From assembly GCA_002452335.1 (NCBI GenBank), contig DKFJ01000012.1:326553-390552 (forward strand): DNA of 64,000 bases, written 5' to 3'. Position 1 is the first letter of the stretch; each line of letters starts with the position of its first letter. Origin of the DNA: Deferribacteraceae bacterium UBA6799. GTDB lineage: Bacteria; Chrysiogenota; Deferribacteres; Deferribacterales; Geovibrionaceae. Position numbers and translations under genes: made by a program. Positions 51,327 to 60,365 of this stretch are shown here, piece by piece. The notes beneath the pieces were generated by a model. That model ran no database searches and was not told the DNA's origin. It was given only the letters and a program-made list of their open reading frames with translations.

Positions 51327-51904
51327 TATATTTTCTTCAGCAGAACGTCTTCACTCTTATATTTCGGGACAAAGTGATTGCCGTCCTTATCCCTGTAATA
51401 AGCGACATCCCCTTCACAGTCGGTCAGAACCACATTCTCCACAGGATATCCGAAAGCCACAACCCAGAGCAGTTCGTATCTGTCCCCTGCCCCTGTCAGC
51501 CCGTTTATCTCTTTCTTAATACAGTTGCCTATCATGCAGCTCCCCACTCCCTTCTCCATGGCATAGAGGCACATGTTCTGCATGCTGATGCCGGAATCCA
51601 CCACGGCGTTTGCCACAGCAGGAGCTTCTTTATCAGCGTAAACACAGATATAGGCAACTGGGCGCTCGGACTCCACAGGACCGTCCCAGTCCTTCAGCCT
51701 GCCCGCCCATCTCAGATGCTGGTATATCTTTGCGCACATTTCATCCGTATTCACTGCTACATAGCGCAGAGGCTGAGCATTAGCGGCGGACTGAGCCAGC
51801 CTGGCGGCGTCTATCAGCTCAGACATGAATACATCGTCCAGCTTACGGGAATTGTCAAACCTGCGATAGGAACGGGTTTTCTTAATCAGATCAAGCATAT
51901 TCAT
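51326..51904 (-). CDS. Nitroreductase-family flavoprotein
   Basis: A 192-residue FMN-type NAD(P)H oxidoreductase. RSYRRFD near the N-terminus contacts FMN phosphate; AANAQPLRYV, AVVDSGISMQNMCLYAMEKGVGSCMIG and VVAFGYPVE are typical. The ATG at 51904 is placed after GAGGTG. It diverges from the Fur-linked pair, and the Fur box lies between them. The natural substrate is unknown. Confidence 0.9.
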   Translation of the reverse strand: MNMLDLIKKTRSYRRFDNSRKLDDVFMSELIDAARLAQSAANAQPLRYVAVNTDEMCAKIYQHLRWAGRLKDWDGPVESERPVAYICVYADKEAPAVANAVVDSGISMQNMCLYAMEKGVGSCMIGNCIKKEINGLTGAGDRYELLWVVAFGYPVENVVLTDCEGDVAYYRDKDGNHFVPKYKSEDVLLKKI

Positions 51905-51985
51905 AATCAATCACCTCTTCTGCGATATTTTAATCTCTGGCATCCGCAAAATAAACAAAAAAATTGATTGACTTTTGAGCACTAT

Positions 51986-52000
51986 TGATATTAATTATCA
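51986..52000. promoter_or_regulatory. Fur-box-like operator
   Basis: TGATATTAATTATCA matches the Fur core TGATAAT-N-ATTATCA at all but one position, followed by further ATATC. It is 32 bases before the DUF2325 start and within about 85 bases of the nitroreductase start, so it may control either or both. Confidence 0.6.
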
Positions 52001-52031
52001 ATATCATTTTATTGATTGAGGGTAAGTTGCT

Positions 52032-52367
52032 ATGAAAGTATGTATTATAGGCGGACTGCAAAGAAGAGAAAATGAATATCTGTCGGCACTGAAACAGATA
52101 GGATGCAAAGCGAAAGTGTTCAATGAGCTGAACAACTCCTTTGAAACCAGTGTCAAATGTACCAACTGCGTAGTATTCCTCACCAAGCTCGCCAGCCACA
52201 ACATGATCAACAAAGCGAAGAATATCTGCCGCAAACATAACATCCCCTTCGTTTGCACAGATAAAACCAGCCCGGATTCCGTTAGCTGTATACTGAAAGA
52301 GGTGCTGGACTGCAAAGGCGACTGCGGAGGATGCCTGTTTCATGCTGACGCCAAGAAGGTGAACTGA
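52032..52367 (+). CDS. DUF2325-family small protein
   Basis: A 111-residue protein beginning MKVCIIGGLQRRENEY, with KCTNCVVFLTKLASHNMINKAKNICRKHNIPFVCTD, matching DUF2325. It has several Cys (KCTNC, and a C-terminal CKGDCGGC cluster) suited to iron or iron-sulfur binding. A Fur-like box is upstream and DUF2023 follows with a one-base overlap, so an iron-related role is inferred. Confidence 0.8.
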   Translation: MKVCIIGGLQRRENEYLSALKQIGCKAKVFNELNNSFETSVKCTNCVVFLTKLASHNMINKAKNICRKHNIPFVCTDKTSPDSVSCILKEVLDCKGDCGGCLFHADAKKVN

Positions 52368-52726
52368 TGTCCAGAGAAGAGAACAGGCTTTTTTCCCACA
52401 TGGTGTATGAGTATAAGAAGGGCATAAGGCGTCTGGTGCTGTACACAGCCAAAGAGCACGAGGCGGATCTCTGCCGGATGAAGCTGTCCAAAAGCGGCAT
52501 AGCCTGGTATGAGCTGGCGTCTAAGGACGGGCGAATCAATTTCTTTTTCGGCGACTGCCCGTGCATAAGCATAATCAGGAGCTTCGGCGAGAAGCCCCTG
52601 AATGAGTTTAATGAAAAAGAAGATTTTATACTCGGCGTTCTTCTGGGATATGATGTCACCAGGCAGTGCGAGAGATATCTGAACAATACCGAGAGAGCCT
52701 TCTGCGCGGTGTGCGCCGCAGGCTGA
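52367..52726 (+). CDS. DUF2023-family protein
   Basis: A 119-residue protein with the DUF2023 pattern (HMVYEYKKGIRRLVLYTAKEHEADLCRMKLSK, FFFGDCPCISIIRSF, EDFILGVLLGYDVTRQCERYL). The Asp-Cys-Pro-Cys and late CAVC motifs look like metal sites. Family members often sit by flavodoxin or iron genes (from memory). It is coupled to the DUF2325 gene by TGATG. Function unproven. Confidence 0.8.
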   Translation: MSREENRLFSHMVYEYKKGIRRLVLYTAKEHEADLCRMKLSKSGIAWYELASKDGRINFFFGDCPCISIIRSFGEKPLNEFNEKEDFILGVLLGYDVTRQCERYLNNTERAFCAVCAAG

Positions 52727-53434
52727 TCAGCCCACCGACTCTCCGATGATGATCGTCGCCGGGTGAGGATATTCTTCCGTGGTCAGGATCTGCCCCAGAG
52801 ACGACAGCGTGGTTACGCACAGTTTTTCATGGGCTGATTCCAGACGGCTGCCTATTAGGCAGGGAGTCTGACCGCTCATTCCGTTCTTCATCAGCTCTCC
52901 GGCGATATATCCGCCGTTCTTCACGCCCATATACACCACTATAGTCATACCCAGCTCTGCCAGCGCCTTCCAGTTGTGCTGACATTCGCCGTTCTTCAGA
53001 TGTCCGGTGATAAAGACACAGCCGGACACACTCCTTCTGTCTGTTAGCGCCTTAGTCATTTTAGACGCCAGAGTCGATGCGGATGTGACTCCTGGGATGA
53101 TGCGAGTGACCGCTCCGCACCTGTGCGCTTCCTCCGCCTCTTCCAGAGAGCGGGCGAACAGAGTGCTGTCTCCGCCTTTCAGTCTGACCACCTTTTTACC
53201 TTCCGCTATATGCTCACGGATGATGGAGTTGATGTCCTCCTGACGGATGCAGTTGTGTGAATAGGGATCTTTTCCCACGCTCACCTTCACCGCTGTGTCG
53301 GGGATCATTTTTATTATATCCTCATGCACGAGCCTGTCATACAGCACAGCGTCAGCGGCGCGCAGAGCGTTCAGCCCGTCCAGAGTGATGGAGCCGGAAC
53401 CCAGCCCGGCACCTATTATTATCAGTTCTTTCAT
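52727..53434 (-). CDS. cobA: Uroporphyrinogen-III C-methyltransferase
   Basis: A 235-residue SAM methyltransferase making precorrin-2 for siroheme and cobalamin. GAGLGSGSITLDGLNAL, the VxVGK segment KVSVGKDPYSHNCIRQ, VVRLKGGDSTLFAR and IIPGVTSASTLAS are conserved. It starts at the ATG at 53434, about 65 bases after the cbiK-like stop, and lies under the same riboswitch. The HemD fusion and CysG domains are absent. Confidence 0.95.
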   Translation of the reverse strand: MKELIIIGAGLGSGSITLDGLNALRAADAVLYDRLVHEDIIKMIPDTAVKVSVGKDPYSHNCIRQEDINSIIREHIAEGKKVVRLKGGDSTLFARSLEEAEEAHRCGAVTRIIPGVTSASTLASKMTKALTDRRSVSGCVFITGHLKNGECQHNWKALAELGMTIVVYMGVKNGGYIAGELMKNGMSGQTPCLIGSRLESAHEKLCVTTLSSLGQILTTEEYPHPATIIIGESVG

Positions 53435-53499
53435 TTTACCCTTTTGCAATATGCCGGAGTGTGAGGGCACTCCGGCATTCAGGTTTGTATAAAAAGCTG

Positions 53500-54462
53500 T
53501 CAGTGCAGCTTGATTCCGTTCTCTTCAGCGGCTTTTTTCATATTGTCAGCTATGATCTTTCTGACACCGGGGTTTTCTCCCAGACCTTCTATCACGGGGA
53601 GAACTTTGATCCCGGCTTTTGTCAGCAGGGTTTTCCATGAGTCTTCCTCATCGGAAGCCATGTCGTTCTGGGCGTGGTCGCCCGCCACTATCATCAGAGG
53701 TTTGAGAGTGACGCTCTTCACCTTTGCGCTTTTCAGCCCGGCGATCACGTCTTCTATGTCAGGATGCCCTTCCACTGTGCCGATGAATGTCTTCACATCG
53801 GGATACATGGCGTTCATCACTATCTCCAGCTCGAAATAGATCCCGGTGGAAAGATGCTCGTTGCCGTGTCCCATGTAGACCAGAGCTGTCTTGTTCTTTC
53901 TGGCGAGATCCACGTCCGCTTTCAGCGCTTCCGCAAATCTGTTCAGGTCTTCCTTGTATTCATATGCGCCGGTCACCGGTTTTCCAACGGCGATGGATGT
54001 GAAGGGTTTCCATTTGTCTTTCAGGGTTTTGATGCCGTTCAGAGCATCTGTATACGCCAGCAGATCGGCGTATTCCTCTCCGGCATAGATGTATGTGGGC
54101 TGAACCACGATAGTCTTGTAACCCTCATTCTGAAGGTCAGCCAGAGTGCCGAGAACGTTTTTCACGTCATAGAGATATTCCGGAACCTCTTTATGAGAGT
54201 TTCTATACTCTGTGTCGTTCTTTCTGGAGTGCCAGATCTTTCTGATGATGTTGGATGTGAACGCCATTCTGACAGGGATGTCGCCTGTGTTTTTTTCCAG
54301 TTCATGAGAGATGCCGAGCAGTGAGCTCAGGGCTGAGTCATAGGTTGTTCCGAATGCGGCGATTACTACCGCTGTTTTCTGTTTTTCCATAGAATTCTCC
54401 GAAGCAAAAACACCGAAAACAGTGAACAGCATCACCACTGCGGACAGGATGAGTGCGCGCAT
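53500..54462 (-). CDS. cbiK: Sirohydrochlorin cobaltochelatase (CbiK), exported form
   Basis: A 320-residue chelatase of the anaerobic B12 path. AAFGTTYDSA and the metal-ligand helices YMGHGNEH and MIVAGDHAQNDMA are CbiK hallmarks. Unusually it has an N-terminal signal peptide (MRALILSAVVMLFTVFGVFA), as in the periplasmic CbiK described from Desulfovibrio, where it acts on heme or metal loading outside the cytoplasm. A B12 riboswitch upstream argues for cobalamin. GGAGG before ATG. Confidence 0.9.
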   Translation of the reverse strand: MRALILSAVVMLFTVFGVFASENSMEKQKTAVVIAAFGTTYDSALSSLLGISHELEKNTGDIPVRMAFTSNIIRKIWHSRKNDTEYRNSHKEVPEYLYDVKNVLGTLADLQNEGYKTIVVQPTYIYAGEEYADLLAYTDALNGIKTLKDKWKPFTSIAVGKPVTGAYEYKEDLNRFAEALKADVDLARKNKTALVYMGHGNEHLSTGIYFELEIVMNAMYPDVKTFIGTVEGHPDIEDVIAGLKSAKVKSVTLKPLMIVAGDHAQNDMASDEEDSWKTLLTKAGIKVLPVIEGLGENPGVRKIIADNMKKAAEENGIKLH

Positions 54463-54547
54463 TGATGCCTCCGTAAAAATATTATACTGTCAGGGGTGTT
54501 CTTGAACGTGGAACGGGGTTCCTCTATCCTCGTAAAGTTCATAGACA

Positions 54548-54690
54548 GAAAAGGTATCCTGGCTTGCCATCTTCCTACTCGCCCTGCCTTCCCGAAAATT
54601 TCAGTGGCTGTGTAAGGCTTTTGTCCGGCTTACAGTTGCGGGACAGCACCGGATTCGAACCGGTTTCCCTTTTTCCGCCTGCACCCATTT
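54548..54690 (-). promoter_or_regulatory. Cobalamin (B12) riboswitch
   Basis: Read on the minus strand: GGTGCAGGCGG, GGGAAACCGGT, AATCCGGTGCTGTCCCGC, the AACTGTAA region, then the B12-box-like GCCACTG and a closing GATGGCAAGCCAGG. These are the conserved blocks of the AdoCbl riboswitch aptamer. The spacing to the cbiK start leaves room for an expression platform (GGAAC-CCC-GTTCC, 54506-54519). It should turn the cbiK-cobA operon off when B12 is plentiful. Confidence 0.95.
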
Positions 54691-54756
54691 GACTTTTAAG
54701 ATATTGAATCAAAATAAATCCGTTGTCAAGGCAATGATTCTCAGGCAGTATTACAT

Positions 54757-54795
54757 AAAAAACCTCCGAGGTGGGGTGTACCTCAGAGGTTTTTT
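54757..54795. terminator. Free-standing symmetric terminator
   Basis: AAAAAACCTC-C-GAGGT and ACCTC-A-GAGGTTTTTT form a sixteen-base arm hairpin with one mismatch. It stands between two divergent genes, after no visible gene, so it may end a small RNA or shield the two promoters. Confidence 0.8.
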
Positions 54796-54819
54796 CAAGG
54801 AAACAAGATAGGAGTTATA

Positions 54820-54879
54820 TTGGGGATAACAGACGTTTACACGTCTGCGGCGGCATACCTGCAATACACCGCTCTTTAA
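54820..54879 (+). CDS. Candidate 19-residue small ORF
   Basis: TTG start with AGGAG five bases upstream; reads MGITDVYTSAAAYLQYTAL and stops at 54879. It includes a CAGACG-CGTCTG hairpin. Nothing else supports it; it may be a leader for the large regulator 100 bases on. Confidence 0.22.
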   Translation: MGITDVYTSAAAYLQYTAL

Positions 54880-54978
54880 TAACTCATAATATCACTTGCG
54901 TCTTAAAAAAATCTTAAATATAATCTAACCATAAACACAAATATCTAGTAATAAATATTAATATTTTAGGACAACCAT

Positions 54979-57900
54979 ATGAATGACCATACTGAACCGG
55001 GCGATCCGGACAATGAGAGCCGCAAATATATAATCAGCCGCAGAGAAAAAGCGGATAGCCTGAAAAATCACACCGAATCAAAAAGCATCATCCTGATACA
55101 GGCGAAAGCGGGACAGGGAAAAACCGTGTTCGCCGAAAACATCGCCGGCAGGTTCTACGACAGCTCCATATATTACCGAATCACCGACAGCGACAGGGAT
55201 CCTGTTTTTTTCTGCGGTTCACTCCACAGTCTCTTTAAGTCCATGTATCCGAAATACCGATGCGTGGAGTTCGAGCAGGCGATCTTAGACGGGGTGGAAT
55301 CATACGAAACGGATTTCCACATCAAGAACATCCTGCGCAGCCTGAAAAAGCATCTGCTGAAAAGAACCGTGATAATCTTCGACGATGTGCATCTCCTGCC
55401 GGACATAGGGCTTGCCTGCATGACTATACTGACAGCCCTGACATCATCCGGCGGTCTGCTCAGCTTTATCATATGCACCAGAAGCAACTGTGTGTTTCCG
55501 GAAAAATTCGCCAAGCTGAACAGAACCACTTTCAGGATCGATGACGATTTTTTACAGGTGACCGAGAGCGAATTCCGTGAGCTGACCGTGGCTTATTTCG
55601 ATGACAGACCGTCCTTTTCCGGTCTGGAGAGAGTATACCGCATAACAGAAGGATGGATGGCGGGTATACTGATGATATTCCGCCGCATGCTCTCATCAGA
55701 CGATAACACTCCTCTGAAAAACGAGGATATCCCGGCATTGTTCGGCGGCTATTTTCAGCCTCTCACAGACAAATACCCCCAGAAATATTTCAGAAATATC
55801 GTCCAGCTCTCGCTGCTGGACAGGTTCGATTCCGGCTTTGTAACAACTCTGGATATATCCGGAAAGACTCTGTCGGTGCTCAACGACATGCTGGGAAAGA
55901 ATGTATTCACATATCTGTCGGACGACAGACTGATCTCTTTTCACGGTATATTCAGGGAATGGCTCAGGAACACCGCCGGACAGATATTTTCCCGTGACGA
56001 GATATCGTCTTTCTATATGACCGCTTTTGAATACGAATCCGCCAAAGGACGGCAGATAAAAGCTCTGGAATATCTGATATGCTCCGGCAGAACCGATGAA
56101 CTGGAAAAGTACATAAGTCAGGTATACTACAGTCTGATATCCACAGATCTGGGCAAATCGCTCTACAGCGTGATGTCCATGCTGAACGCCGATATTCTGA
56201 AGAATAATCCCTGGACAGCGGTTCTCTACTGCAACAGCCAGACATATATCACAGTGCCGAAAAAAGCAGCTATCCTGCTGCACGCCTATGACTGTTTCCG
56301 GAGATCAGGGTCAGAGGAAGGCATGCTGACGACAGCCTGCGGGCTGGTGGATATCTACTGCTCAGCGGACGGCGATATGGAAAAAGGCGGCGGATTCTTC
56401 CGCACGGCTCTGGAGCTGGCGGACACCACCGCTTCGTATGACCATAAAGAACTGCACGTCTCGCTCTCTCTGGGGATAGGATGTCTGTATCTGAAAAGCC
56501 CTTCGGAAGCTATGAAATATCTGAACACCGCCATGTCTCTCGCAGAGAAGCTGAGCGTAGGCAATATCAGGATGAAGATATACTCCGCCTACTGCTCCGC
56601 CTATATCTACATGTGCGACAGCGTCATGGCGGAGAAATACTGCGACGCTATGATAGTCAAGCTCAACACATCCGCTCTTAACTATTCGCAGAAGCTGTCT
56701 GTGATGCACCAGCTGGTATACTACACAGCGGTCAGCGGAAAGTTCAGCACCATGAAGGTGCTGCTGGAAGCCGTTAAACAGAAAGGCAGAATGCATCTGG
56801 AACTGGACAGCAGGATAAACACCTTCTTCGCTCTGGCTGAGGCGGACTACAGCCTTTCCTGCGGTCTGTCGGGAAAGACCGCTATGGCTCTGAATATGTT
56901 CAATGAAAGCATGCTGGATATCATGCCGCCCCATATATCATCACTCTTTTACGGCATAAAGGCCATCCATGCCGCCTATGAGTGCGATCCGTCCGCCGGG
57001 GAGTTTGCCCAGGAGACGGTCAAAAGACGTGAAAACACCGAAAGCAACCCATTCTTTTTATCCACCGCCTACTACATGGCCGGCGCGGCCTATACCCTGA
57101 GCGGAAACCACAAAAAGGCTGAGCATTACCTGCTGAAGGCAGTCATGGCAGGAGAACAGGGAGCGAACATCAATGCGGCGGCGGCTTCATACGCTTATCT
57201 GTCTTATCTTTACAACAACATAGGCGACAGGCTGAAAGCCAGAGAACACGCCGTGGCATCCCTGAAGATGTTCAACAGAACAGGCATGTTTCACTTCATC
57301 GGACTGCTGCCGGAGGTGACGCTGAGCATATGCTCCTACGCCATCACAGACCAGGCAACCTACTCCTCCGCAACTGAGCTGGCATATGATAAACACGACA
57401 TCGCTTTCGATGCCGCCGGAAAATATATGCCCGTACTGCATATCCGGGCTCTGGGCACACTGGCTCTATCTGTCGGGACAAAAACAATGGACTGCTCGGA
57501 CATCAGCGCAAACTTCCGCACTATGCTCGCCATTCTGCTGTCGGCAAACGAATATGTGATAGAACAGGAGAGCATGCAGACATATCTTTGGCCGGACAGC
57601 AGCAGAGATCACGCCAGAAAGAGCTTTGACAATCTGATTTCAAGGTTCAGAAAGATGATGGCGGACGCTTTTCCGGGGCTGGATCCGAAAAATTATCTGA
57701 CGCTCCAGAACGGAATTCTGAGACTACAGAACATAAAGAGCGATGCCGATCTGTTTCTGAAGCACACCAAACAGGCGAAAGAGCACTACAGCAGGGGCGA
57801 ATATACCCTATCCATGGAAACGCTGGTGAAGGCGCAGGATCTCTTCAAAAACCGCTTCTTCGCCAATGTCACTGGTATCGCTCCTGTGCAGCAGAAAAGC

Positions 57901-58182
57901 AGAGAGATAGACGCAGCCTTCCTCTCTATGCTGAAACTGATGCAGAGACTGGGATTTTTTCTGCCGGACGTTTTCTCTCCGGAGAGATTTTTCGACAGGT
58001 GGATGGACTGCTATATGTCCGAAACTGAGATGGTGGCTATGGCGTATAAATATTATAACTCACTCAGCAGACACCAGAAATGCAGAGAGATAATAAACGC
58101 CTACAGACGGTTCCTCCGGCAGGACGGGTACACTGAAGAAGAAACCAATGACTTAATATATATGATAAAATCTTCTGTATAG
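54979..58182 (+). CDS. Large STAND-type ATPase/TPR regulator with SARP/BTAD C-terminus
   Basis: A 1067-residue cytoplasmic regulator. It begins with a P-loop NTPase of MalT/STAND style (QAKAGQGKTVFAEN, Walker A about residue 45; FDDVHLLPD Walker B), then about 500 residues of helical TPR-like repeats (LEKAVMAGEQGANINAAAASYAYLSYLYNNIGDRLKAREHA and others). The last 230 residues match an OmpR-like winged helix plus BTAD (ANEYVIEQESMQTYLWPDSSRDHARKSFDNLISRFRKMM) of SARP regulators. It should sense a ligand through the STAND unit and activate transcription. Targets are unknown; a long intergenic region lies upstream. Confidence 0.85.
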   Translation: MNDHTEPGDPDNESRKYIISRREKADSLKNHTESKSIILIQAKAGQGKTVFAENIAGRFYDSSIYYRITDSDRDPVFFCGSLHSLFKSMYPKYRCVEFEQAILDGVESYETDFHIKNILRSLKKHLLKRTVIIFDDVHLLPDIGLACMTILTALTSSGGLLSFIICTRSNCVFPEKFAKLNRTTFRIDDDFLQVTESEFRELTVAYFDDRPSFSGLERVYRITEGWMAGILMIFRRMLSSDDNTPLKNEDIPALFGGYFQPLTDKYPQKYFRNIVQLSLLDRFDSGFVTTLDISGKTLSVLNDMLGKNVFTYLSDDRLISFHGIFREWLRNTAGQIFSRDEISSFYMTAFEYESAKGRQIKALEYLICSGRTDELEKYISQVYYSLISTDLGKSLYSVMSMLNADILKNNPWTAVLYCNSQTYITVPKKAAILLHAYDCFRRSGSEEGMLTTACGLVDIYCSADGDMEKGGGFFRTALELADTTASYDHKELHVSLSLGIGCLYLKSPSEAMKYLNTAMSLAEKLSVGNIRMKIYSAYCSAYIYMCDSVMAEKYCDAMIVKLNTSALNYSQKLSVMHQLVYYTAVSGKFSTMKVLLEAVKQKGRMHLELDSRINTFFALAEADYSLSCGLSGKTAMALNMFNESMLDIMPPHISSLFYGIKAIHAAYECDPSAGEFAQETVKRRENTESNPFFLSTAYYMAGAAYTLSGNHKKAEHYLLKAVMAGEQGANINAAAASYAYLSYLYNNIGDRLKAREHAVASLKMFNRTGMFHFIGLLPEVTLSICSYAITDQATYSSATELAYDKHDIAFDAAGKYMPVLHIRALGTLALSVGTKTMDCSDISANFRTMLAILLSANEYVIEQESMQTYLWPDSSRDHARKSFDNLISRFRKMMADAFPGLDPKNYLTLQNGILRLQNIKSDADLFLKHTKQAKEHYSRGEYTLSMETLVKAQDLFKNRFFANVTGIAPVQQKSREIDAAFLSMLKLMQRLGFFLPDVFSPERFFDRWMDCYMSETEMVAMAYKYYNSLSRHQKCREIINAYRRFLRQDGYTEEETNDLIYMIKSSV

Positions 58183-58183
58183 G

Positions 58184-58690
58184 TCACATGGGGATAGTGT
58201 CGGAATCGAACACCAGCTTCAGAAGAGCCGTAACGGCGTTTCTGCCGTACTCCTCCATCTGACCCTCGAAAGCCGTGTTGCCTTCTGAGCGTTCTTTTCT
58301 GATACGTCTCTCTATGGTCTCCCTGACCGCCGCCTGAACATCATCCGCCGAGCGTTTGGACATATGTTTCAGTATCTCCTGAGAGACTCTCAGATCGCCG
58401 GCATACCACACAGCGAAGGCTATCTCTTCCTGCTTCATCTTTCTCAGAGCATCCTGAAACTTCGACCTGTGAGAGGAGAGCGCCTCCACCATCACCTTTC
58501 TCAGTCCGTCTCTGCCAGCTTTCGGGTTATCCTCCAGCAGCGCCCCGATAAGAGCGTGCATGAATTTCAGCTCGGTTCTGGAAACCTTAACGCTGACCCT
58601 GGAATCTATGTTGATATTATAGTATCCGTCAGAATCTTTGTCTTTTTCTATCAGGATATTCTGAATATCTTCGTTAAGTTTGACCTGCAT
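58184..58690 (-). CDS. FliG-like hypothetical protein
   Basis: A 168-residue helical protein. The central EEIAFAVWYAGDLRVSQEILKHMSKRSADDVQAAVRETIERR resembles the ILxxLSxRxA helix pattern of FliG-type proteins, but it is much shorter than FliG and lacks its torque helix. It ends two bases after the large regulator on the opposite strand. I treat the FliG link as weak. Confidence 0.55.
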   Translation of the reverse strand: MQVKLNEDIQNILIEKDKDSDGYYNINIDSRVSVKVSRTELKFMHALIGALLEDNPKAGRDGLRKVMVEALSSHRSKFQDALRKMKQEEIAFAVWYAGDLRVSQEILKHMSKRSADDVQAAVRETIERRIRKERSEGNTAFEGQMEEYGRNAVTALLKLVFDSDTIPM

Positions 58691-58878
58691 AATGCCCTCT
58701 CTTTAATAAATTCCAGTATGTTATTATAAATTCATAATTAGAAAATTCCTAATTCTTTTATTCGCTTACGCACTTTTTTTTTATTAACGGACAAATACTC
58801 TCTTGCATGTACGGAGATGATATTATAATCTTAAGCCAACACGCAAAAATCGCACATGTTACTTTATATGAGGAAAAG

Positions 58879-60303
58879 ATGAAAGAATACAGAATACTGC
58901 AAGGCGGAATGGGCGCCGGCGTCTCTGACTGGAGACTCGCAAGAGCTGTGGGAGAGAGCGGAGAGATCGGTGTGGTTTCCGGAACCGCTATGGATGTTAT
59001 TTTGGTCCGCAGACTTCAGCTGGGAGATACAGACGGCTCAATGCGCAGAGCGCTTGCCGCATTTCCCCTGAAAAACGTAGCCGAAAATATTTTAAATAAA
59101 TATTATGTCGAAGGCGGCATCCCGGAAGGGACCCCGTTCAAACAGATAGAAATGTATACCATGACTCCCAGCGTAGAGCTTCAGTCACTGACTGTGGTCG
59201 CTAACTTCGTTGAGGTGTTTCTGGCTAAAGAGGGACACGAAAACCCCGTCGGGATCAACCTGATGGAAAAAGTGATACTCCCCAACCTCGCCTCCATATA
59301 CGGCGCTATGCTCGCCGGAGTGGACTACATAGTCATGGGAGCCGGTATCCCCAGAGAGATACCCGGTGTTCTGGACAGATTCGCCGCCGGAGAGGATGCC
59401 TCTCTGCGCCTGAATGTAGCCGGAGCAGACAAGGACGAGGAATTTAAAATCGATTTCAGCCCCAGACTGATCATGGGCGACAAGCTCACAGAGCTTAAAA
59501 GACCTAAATTCTACGCTATCGTTTCTTCCAACATTCTCGCCACCACAATGGTTAAGAAGACTAAGCCCGCCGTGGACGGTCTGGTTATAGAACACAACTC
59601 TGCCGGAGGACACAACGCTCCCCCCAGAGGCGGAATAGAGCTGGACGCGGGCGGAGAGCCCATCTACTCTGAAAAGGACGAAGTGGAGCTGGAAAAAATA
59701 AAATCGCTGGAAGTTCCCTTCTGGCTGGGCGGATCATGGGGCGAACCCGGAAAGCTGAAGGCAGCGATAGCCGCCGGCGCTCAGGGGATTCAGGTGGGCA
59801 CTATCTTTGCCATGTGCAAAGAGTCAGGGTTCATCGACAGCATAAAAAAAGCCATCATAGAGAAACTGCCCGATGTCTTCACAGACCCCAAGGCGTCACC
59901 CACAGGCTTTCCTTTCAAAGTGGTTAAGCTTCAGAATACTCTGGCGGAGCTGGAAGTATATCTGAAAAGACCCAGGATCTGCAATCTGGGATACCTCAGA
60001 TCTCTCTATAAAAAAGAGGACGGATCCATAGGCTACCGCTGCGCCGCTGAGCCCATAGACGCATACATAGCCAAAGGCGGGGAAAGAGAAGAGACAGAAG
60101 GCAGAAAGTGCCTCTGCAACGCTCTGGTGGCAAACATCGGACTCCCCAGCATATATAAAAGCGGATATGTGGAGCAGACTCTCATCACAGCCGGAGACAC
60201 TCTGAAAAAGATCAGGGAGTTCATCAAGGAAGGAAGCGACTCTATAACAGCCGCAGAGATAATCGAGATACTGCTGAGAGACATCTCTCCCTCAAAAGCA
60301 TAA
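58879..60303 (+). CDS. Nitronate monooxygenase/2-nitropropane dioxygenase family protein
   Basis: A 474-residue FMN TIM-barrel protein. LQGGMGAGVSDWRLARAVGESGEIGVVSGT is the N-terminal FMN loop, EHNSAGGHNAPP a substrate/FMN segment, and AAGAQGIQVGTIFAMCKESG the phosphate-binding part. It is longer than classical NMO (about 350) and has Cys-containing C-terminal region (KCLCNALVANIG). It may be a nitronate detoxifier or a different FMN enzyme. ATG at 58879 follows GAGG. Confidence 0.85.
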   Translation: MKEYRILQGGMGAGVSDWRLARAVGESGEIGVVSGTAMDVILVRRLQLGDTDGSMRRALAAFPLKNVAENILNKYYVEGGIPEGTPFKQIEMYTMTPSVELQSLTVVANFVEVFLAKEGHENPVGINLMEKVILPNLASIYGAMLAGVDYIVMGAGIPREIPGVLDRFAAGEDASLRLNVAGADKDEEFKIDFSPRLIMGDKLTELKRPKFYAIVSSNILATTMVKKTKPAVDGLVIEHNSAGGHNAPPRGGIELDAGGEPIYSEKDEVELEKIKSLEVPFWLGGSWGEPGKLKAAIAAGAQGIQVGTIFAMCKESGFIDSIKKAIIEKLPDVFTDPKASPTGFPFKVVKLQNTLAELEVYLKRPRICNLGYLRSLYKKEDGSIGYRCAAEPIDAYIAKGGEREETEGRKCLCNALVANIGLPSIYKSGYVEQTLITAGDTLKKIREFIKEGSDSITAAEIIEILLRDISPSKA

Positions 60304-60323
60304 TTGTTTCAGCAAATATAATC

Positions 60324-60354
60324 AAAAGGCGGTCAGTTGACCGCCTTTTTTTTA
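60324..60354. terminator. Bidirectional terminator after 58879 gene
   Basis: AAAAGGCGGTCA and TGACCGCCTTTT form a 12-pair stem with a tiny loop. Works for both convergent genes. Confidence 0.93.
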
Positions 60355-60365
60355 TTCATCAGACA

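Noticed and set aside
58807..58878. Upstream extension of the nitronate monooxygenase gene
   Set aside because: No ribosome site before 58807; GAGG before 58879 and the conserved start ILQGGMG favour the later ATG.
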